Source of the DNA: JBEKDJ01 sp050014415 | Lineage (GTDB): Bacteria > Desulfobacterota > BSN033 > UBA1163 | NCBI GenBank assembly: GCA_050014415.1 | Contig: JBEKDJ010000212.1 | Span: 1 to 8,097 of the forward strand | Direction: 5' to 3' | Length of the DNA: 8,097 bases | In this document: positions 6,008-8,097 of the stretch, piece after piece | Numbering within the stretch: position 1 is the stretch's first letter | Layout: the number at the start of each line of letters is the position of its first letter | Translations under genes and position numbers: made by a program | Notes under the pieces: generated by a model | The model's database searches: none | Seen by the model: the letters and a program-made list of their open reading frames with translations, nothing else | Told to the model about the DNA's origin: nothing

Positions 6008-7177
6008 TCATGGTGACGTTCTTTCCGGAGGGTCCTTGATTAGCAGAGCGAGACCAAAGGCAAGCAAGGGTGTTACAAAAATCGCCTTCATTGCCATGGG
6101 TACACCCCAGTGATCTGCAATCGTTCCGAGAAGGGTTACTCCAATTCCCCCTGCACCCATGGTAAAACCGACCATTAACCCCGAAGCTGCTCCCAGATGC
6201 TGAGGAAGGGCTGCCTGAGCCATCACGGTGGTGAGAGCGAATGTAGAGACCAATATCATCCCGGAAATTCCGATGAGGATGAAAGCCATCAAACCGCGGC
6301 TATGATAGAAAAGAAGAAGGAGAGGGAATGATAATATCAGGGTGGCCAAAAGAAAATTCTTATGGCCCCACCGGTCTGCCAATGGTCCTCCGACAACTGT
6401 CCCCAAGGCACCTGCCATCAGAAAGGTTGTAACGAGTTTTCCTGCATAAAGCGGATTCCCTTTTAGGTAATCGATGTAATAGAAAGGGATATAACTCACC
6501 AGCCCGAGTTGGGTCCAGGATCTCACTGTTGCGACGCTTACAAGGACGAGAAGAGAGATCTTCTGGTTTCTCGAAAGAGGGACTTTTTCTCCGTTCTCTA
6601 CCGCTGTGAACGCAGTACGGACAGGGGAGGTGAGCATTGAGTGGTTGAGTAACAGGATGATGGCCATTAGAATTCCTGGAACGATCATCACCAGCGTACC
6701 TTTGAAGTCGAAGGTGGTCACGAGTGTGAGTGCCCAGATTGGGCCAATGGCGAATCCTAAGCTTCCGCCCACGGCAAAAATCGACATGCCTGTCGCCTTT
6801 TTTTCCCCAGTGAAAAAGTAAGCGGTTTTGAACCCTTCCGGATGGAAGCTCGCGATTCCAATACCGCATACAACGACACAAATGAGCAGGAGGGAATAGT
6901 GAGGGATGAGTCCGGTAATGGACATCCCTAGACAGGCGATGAAAGGGGCCAGAGGGAGAAACCATCCCATTGGACGTCTATCGGAGAGATATCCAAATAG
7001 AGGTTGGATGACCGATGAGGTCAGGTTCCCAAACAGAAGGATAACGCCGGTCGTTGTGTAGGAGAGATTCAAAGCCGCTTTGAAAAAGGGGAGGAGGGCG
7101 GGCAAAGCCCCTTGATTGACGTCTGTGACCAAATGGCCAGCGCTGAGAATGGCCAGGGCCTTCTTGTTCATCTTCAT
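6008..7177 (-). CDS. MFS exporter, fosmidomycin-resistance (Fsr) type
   Basis: This 389-residue inner-membrane protein has the size and alternating hydrophobic pattern of a 12-helix major facilitator transporter, with a polar central loop at about 181-205. The MFS motif A appears in both halves: GYLSDRRP (62-69) between helices 2 and 3, and GPLADRWGHK (264-273) between helices 8 and 9. The N-terminal AGHLVTDVNQGALPALLP (13-30) and FHPEG (111-115) resemble the Fsr/fosmidomycin-resistance branch, whose members export antibiotics or small organic compounds by proton antiport. Branch assignment is by motif likeness, so the true substrate is unknown. The ATG has AGAGGA 5 nt upstream; a second in-frame ATG two codons later has poorer spacing. 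It is convergent with the coaX cluster and divergent from the Rrf2 regulator, with its own likely promoter at 7202-7230. Confidence 0.88.
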   Translation of the reverse strand: MKMNKKALAILSAGHLVTDVNQGALPALLPFFKAALNLSYTTTGVILLFGNLTSSVIQPLFGYLSDRRPMGWFLPLAPFIACLGMSITGLIPHYSLLLICVVVCGIGIASFHPEGFKTAYFFTGEKKATGMSIFAVGGSLGFAIGPIWALTLVTTFDFKGTLVMIVPGILMAIILLLNHSMLTSPVRTAFTAVENGEKVPLSRNQKISLLVLVSVATVRSWTQLGLVSYIPFYYIDYLKGNPLYAGKLVTTFLMAGALGTVVGGPLADRWGHKNFLLATLILSFPLLLLFYHSRGLMAFILIGISGMILVSTFALTTVMAQAALPQHLGAASGLMVGFTMGAGGIGVTLLGTIADHWGVPMAMKAIFVTPLLAFGLALLIKDPPERTSP

Positions 7178-7201
7178 TGTGGTCCTCTATTCCGAGCTAT
7201 C

Positions 7202-7230
7202 ATTGTTCCCGATGAGGTTAGTTTTGTCAA
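7202..7230 (-). promoter_or_regulatory. Predicted promoter for the MFS gene
   Basis: Minus-strand TTGACA (7230-7225), a 17-nt spacer and AACAAT (7207-7202, four of six to consensus). Initiation would fall about 18 nt before the MFS start, leaving room for the AGAGGA ribosome binding site. Confidence 0.5.
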
Positions 7231-7377
7231 ACCACAATGGGGGACGGAGGAGTACCGAGGTCCAAGATTTCGTTGAAACGGAGCGAAAGGGGTTTGTAGA
7301 ACGCAACTGATTGGAGAGACAAAGTCAGTGAAACACGAGGAGCTTCTTTCTTGCACCCTCATTACTGAAAAGAAATG

Positions 7378-7450
7378 GCAGATCGCAGCAAAGGTAACTG
7401 GACCGAAGGCTTGGAAGTGTTCAGAGGGTGTATGTCATTGGTCGATCTGC
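7378..7450. repeat. Spaced inverted repeat GCAGATCG...CGATCTGC
   Basis: Perfect 8-bp arms at 7378-7385 and 7443-7450 are separated by 57 nt. It lies upstream of both divergent genes' predicted transcription starts, so it would act as DNA (a looping or paired operator) or belong to an unrecognised RNA. Chance occurrence is possible. Confidence 0.35.
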
Positions 7451-7472
7451 ATGTCAAAAGCCAAAACTCTTC

Positions 7473-7501
7473 TTGACAAATTTTATAAAGAATAATATTA
7501 T
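7473..7501 (+). promoter_or_regulatory. Promoter of the Rrf2-family regulator, with overlapping palindromic operator candidate
   Basis: An exact TTGACA (7473-7478), a 17-nt spacer and TATTAT (7496-7501, five of six) predict a start near 7508. The perfect 12-bp palindrome AATAATATTATT (7491-7502) covers the -10 box. Rrf2 regulators commonly repress their own promoters by binding AT-rich dyads, so this is a plausible autoregulatory operator; it does not match the known IscR type 1 consensus. Confidence 0.7.
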
Positions 7502-7526
7502 TAAGAGTAAGTGATCAGGGGGAAAT

Positions 7527-7991
7527 ATGAGATTGTCTACTAAGAGCCGATACGGGGTGAGGGCAATTTTTGATATCGCTTATCATTCCGAGGGCTTGGA
7601 AACGCAGGTCAAGGATATTTCTCGAAGACAAGGAATATCGCCTCGCTATATTGAACAGATCTTTCAGAAACTGAAGAAGGCAGGGATCATTGGAAGTAAA
7701 AGAGGTCCTTCAGGAGGGTACTTCCTGACGAGGCAGTATGAAGAGATCACTCTTGGCGAGATCATCAGAATTACCGAAGGAAGCCTTGACCCAGTTCGTT
7801 GCCTCGATCCTCAGAATAGAAGTAAACCCTGTGATAAACTGGGAGAATGTGTGACTCGCTCCATTTGGAATGAGGCAGGAAATAGGTTGAAGGAATACTT
7901 TGATTCTGTCACCGTCAAGGATTTATGCAAAATGGCTCAGGAGATGGGGTTAAAGAAGGAACTGGATCGAAGGTTCATGTATTTCATTTGA
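7527..7991 (+). CDS. Rrf2-family transcriptional regulator, IscR-like with probable Fe-S ligands
   Basis: The 154-residue protein opens MRLSTKSRYGVRAIFDIAY, the typical Rrf2 N-terminus, followed by a winged helix-turn-helix: recognition segment ISPRYIEQIFQKLKKAGII (37-55) and wing SKRGPSGGYFLTR (57-69). Three cysteines, Cys92, Cys102 and Cys108, lie where IscR carries its [2Fe-2S] ligands (Cys92, Cys98, Cys104), but the spacing is C-x9-C-x5-C and not C-x5-C-x5-C; the first position and the second interval are conserved while the first interval is four residues longer. Such proteins sense Fe-S status, NO, redox state or cysteine supply in the cytosol and control iron-sulfur or sulfur genes. 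AGGGGG lies 4 nt before the ATG. The -10 palindrome suggests autoregulation. Target genes probably lie downstream, outside the window. Cysteine-metabolism regulators (CymR-like) are an alternative, but those lack the three-cysteine cluster. Confidence 0.93.
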   Translation: MRLSTKSRYGVRAIFDIAYHSEGLETQVKDISRRQGISPRYIEQIFQKLKKAGIIGSKRGPSGGYFLTRQYEEITLGEIIRITEGSLDPVRCLDPQNRSKPCDKLGECVTRSIWNEAGNRLKEYFDSVTVKDLCKMAQEMGLKKELDRRFMYFI

Positions 7992-8025
7992 TTTTTTAGA
8001 TTTCTTTTACATTCTTGATTGGAAT

Positions 8026-8097
8026 ATGAAAGGATTGATCACCCAAAAGAGGCTGTATTTAATCTATTATCGTGAGAGAATTAGAAAGATGATAATG
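8026..8097 (+). CDS. Possible start of a downstream gene, cut by the window edge
   Basis: An ATG at 8026 opens a frame running to the window end (24 codons, beginning MKGLITQKRLYLIYYRER). In-frame ATGs also occur at 8089 and 8095; the first of these has a weak AGAAAG just upstream. None has a good ribosome binding site and the residues resemble nothing I know. It lies 34 bp after the Rrf2 gene in the same direction, where Fe-S or cysteine genes are often found, so a real gene may begin here, but the frame is too short to judge. Confidence 0.25.
   Translation, partial: MKGLITQKRLYLIYYRERIRKMIM

Larger units (their letters stand above)
7178..7472. other. Intergenic region between divergent MFS and Rrf2 genes
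   Basis: I see no supportable gene here. Plus- and minus-strand frames are short, lack ribosome binding sites and resemble nothing known. The region holds the probable MFS promoter near its left end and a spaced inverted repeat further right; a small RNA cannot be excluded. Confidence 0.5.

Overview
The window reads as a bacterial chromosome segment of moderate GC content. Tight gene spacing, an HTH-bearing biotin ligase next to a type III pantothenate kinase, a divergent EF-G paralogue and an IscR-like Rrf2 regulator would suit an anaerobic Desulfobacterota/Syntrophobacterales-type organism or a relative. That placement is an inference from gene content only; no rRNA or other phylogenetic marker is present. 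I see no insertion sequence, CRISPR array, tRNA or rRNA gene.

Layout. Positions 1-273 hold no recognisable protein; the stretch is visibly more GC-rich than the rest and can fold into several nested and local helices, so it may be part of a structured RNA or a mobile-element remnant. A PLP-dependent class I/II aminotransferase follows on the minus strand (274-1467). Its upstream leader (about 1468-1708, minus strand) looks like a transcription attenuator: a short ORF with a Trp-Leu-Phe-Tyr-Phe run, a leader hairpin, a stem plus T-tract terminator beginning at the ORF's stop codon, and a competing antiterminator pairing. Two back-to-back promoters whose TTGACA boxes form an inverted repeat (1738-1756) drive this leader leftward and the next operon rightward.

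The rightward cluster is fusA-like EF-G (1819-3858), birA (3917-4924), coaX (4972-5763) and a 46-residue single-span membrane protein (5822-5962). The gaps are about 50-60 bp with no convincing terminator, so they are probably co-transcribed. BirA charges biotin carboxylases and may repress biotin genes; CoaX starts CoA synthesis; both serve acyl-CoA metabolism. The EF-G keeps its GTPase motifs but lacks the canonical tip loops of domain IV, so it is probably a specialised paralogue and not the housekeeping translocase.

Convergent to that cluster is an MFS exporter of the fosmidomycin-resistance (Fsr) type (6008-7177, minus). After a divergent intergenic region (7178-7526) comes an Rrf2/IscR-like regulator (7527-7991) with a consensus-like promoter and a 12-bp palindrome overlapping its -10 box. 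The window ends in a possible start of a further gene. The strongest candidate for something undescribed is the aromatic-codon leader in front of the aminotransferase.
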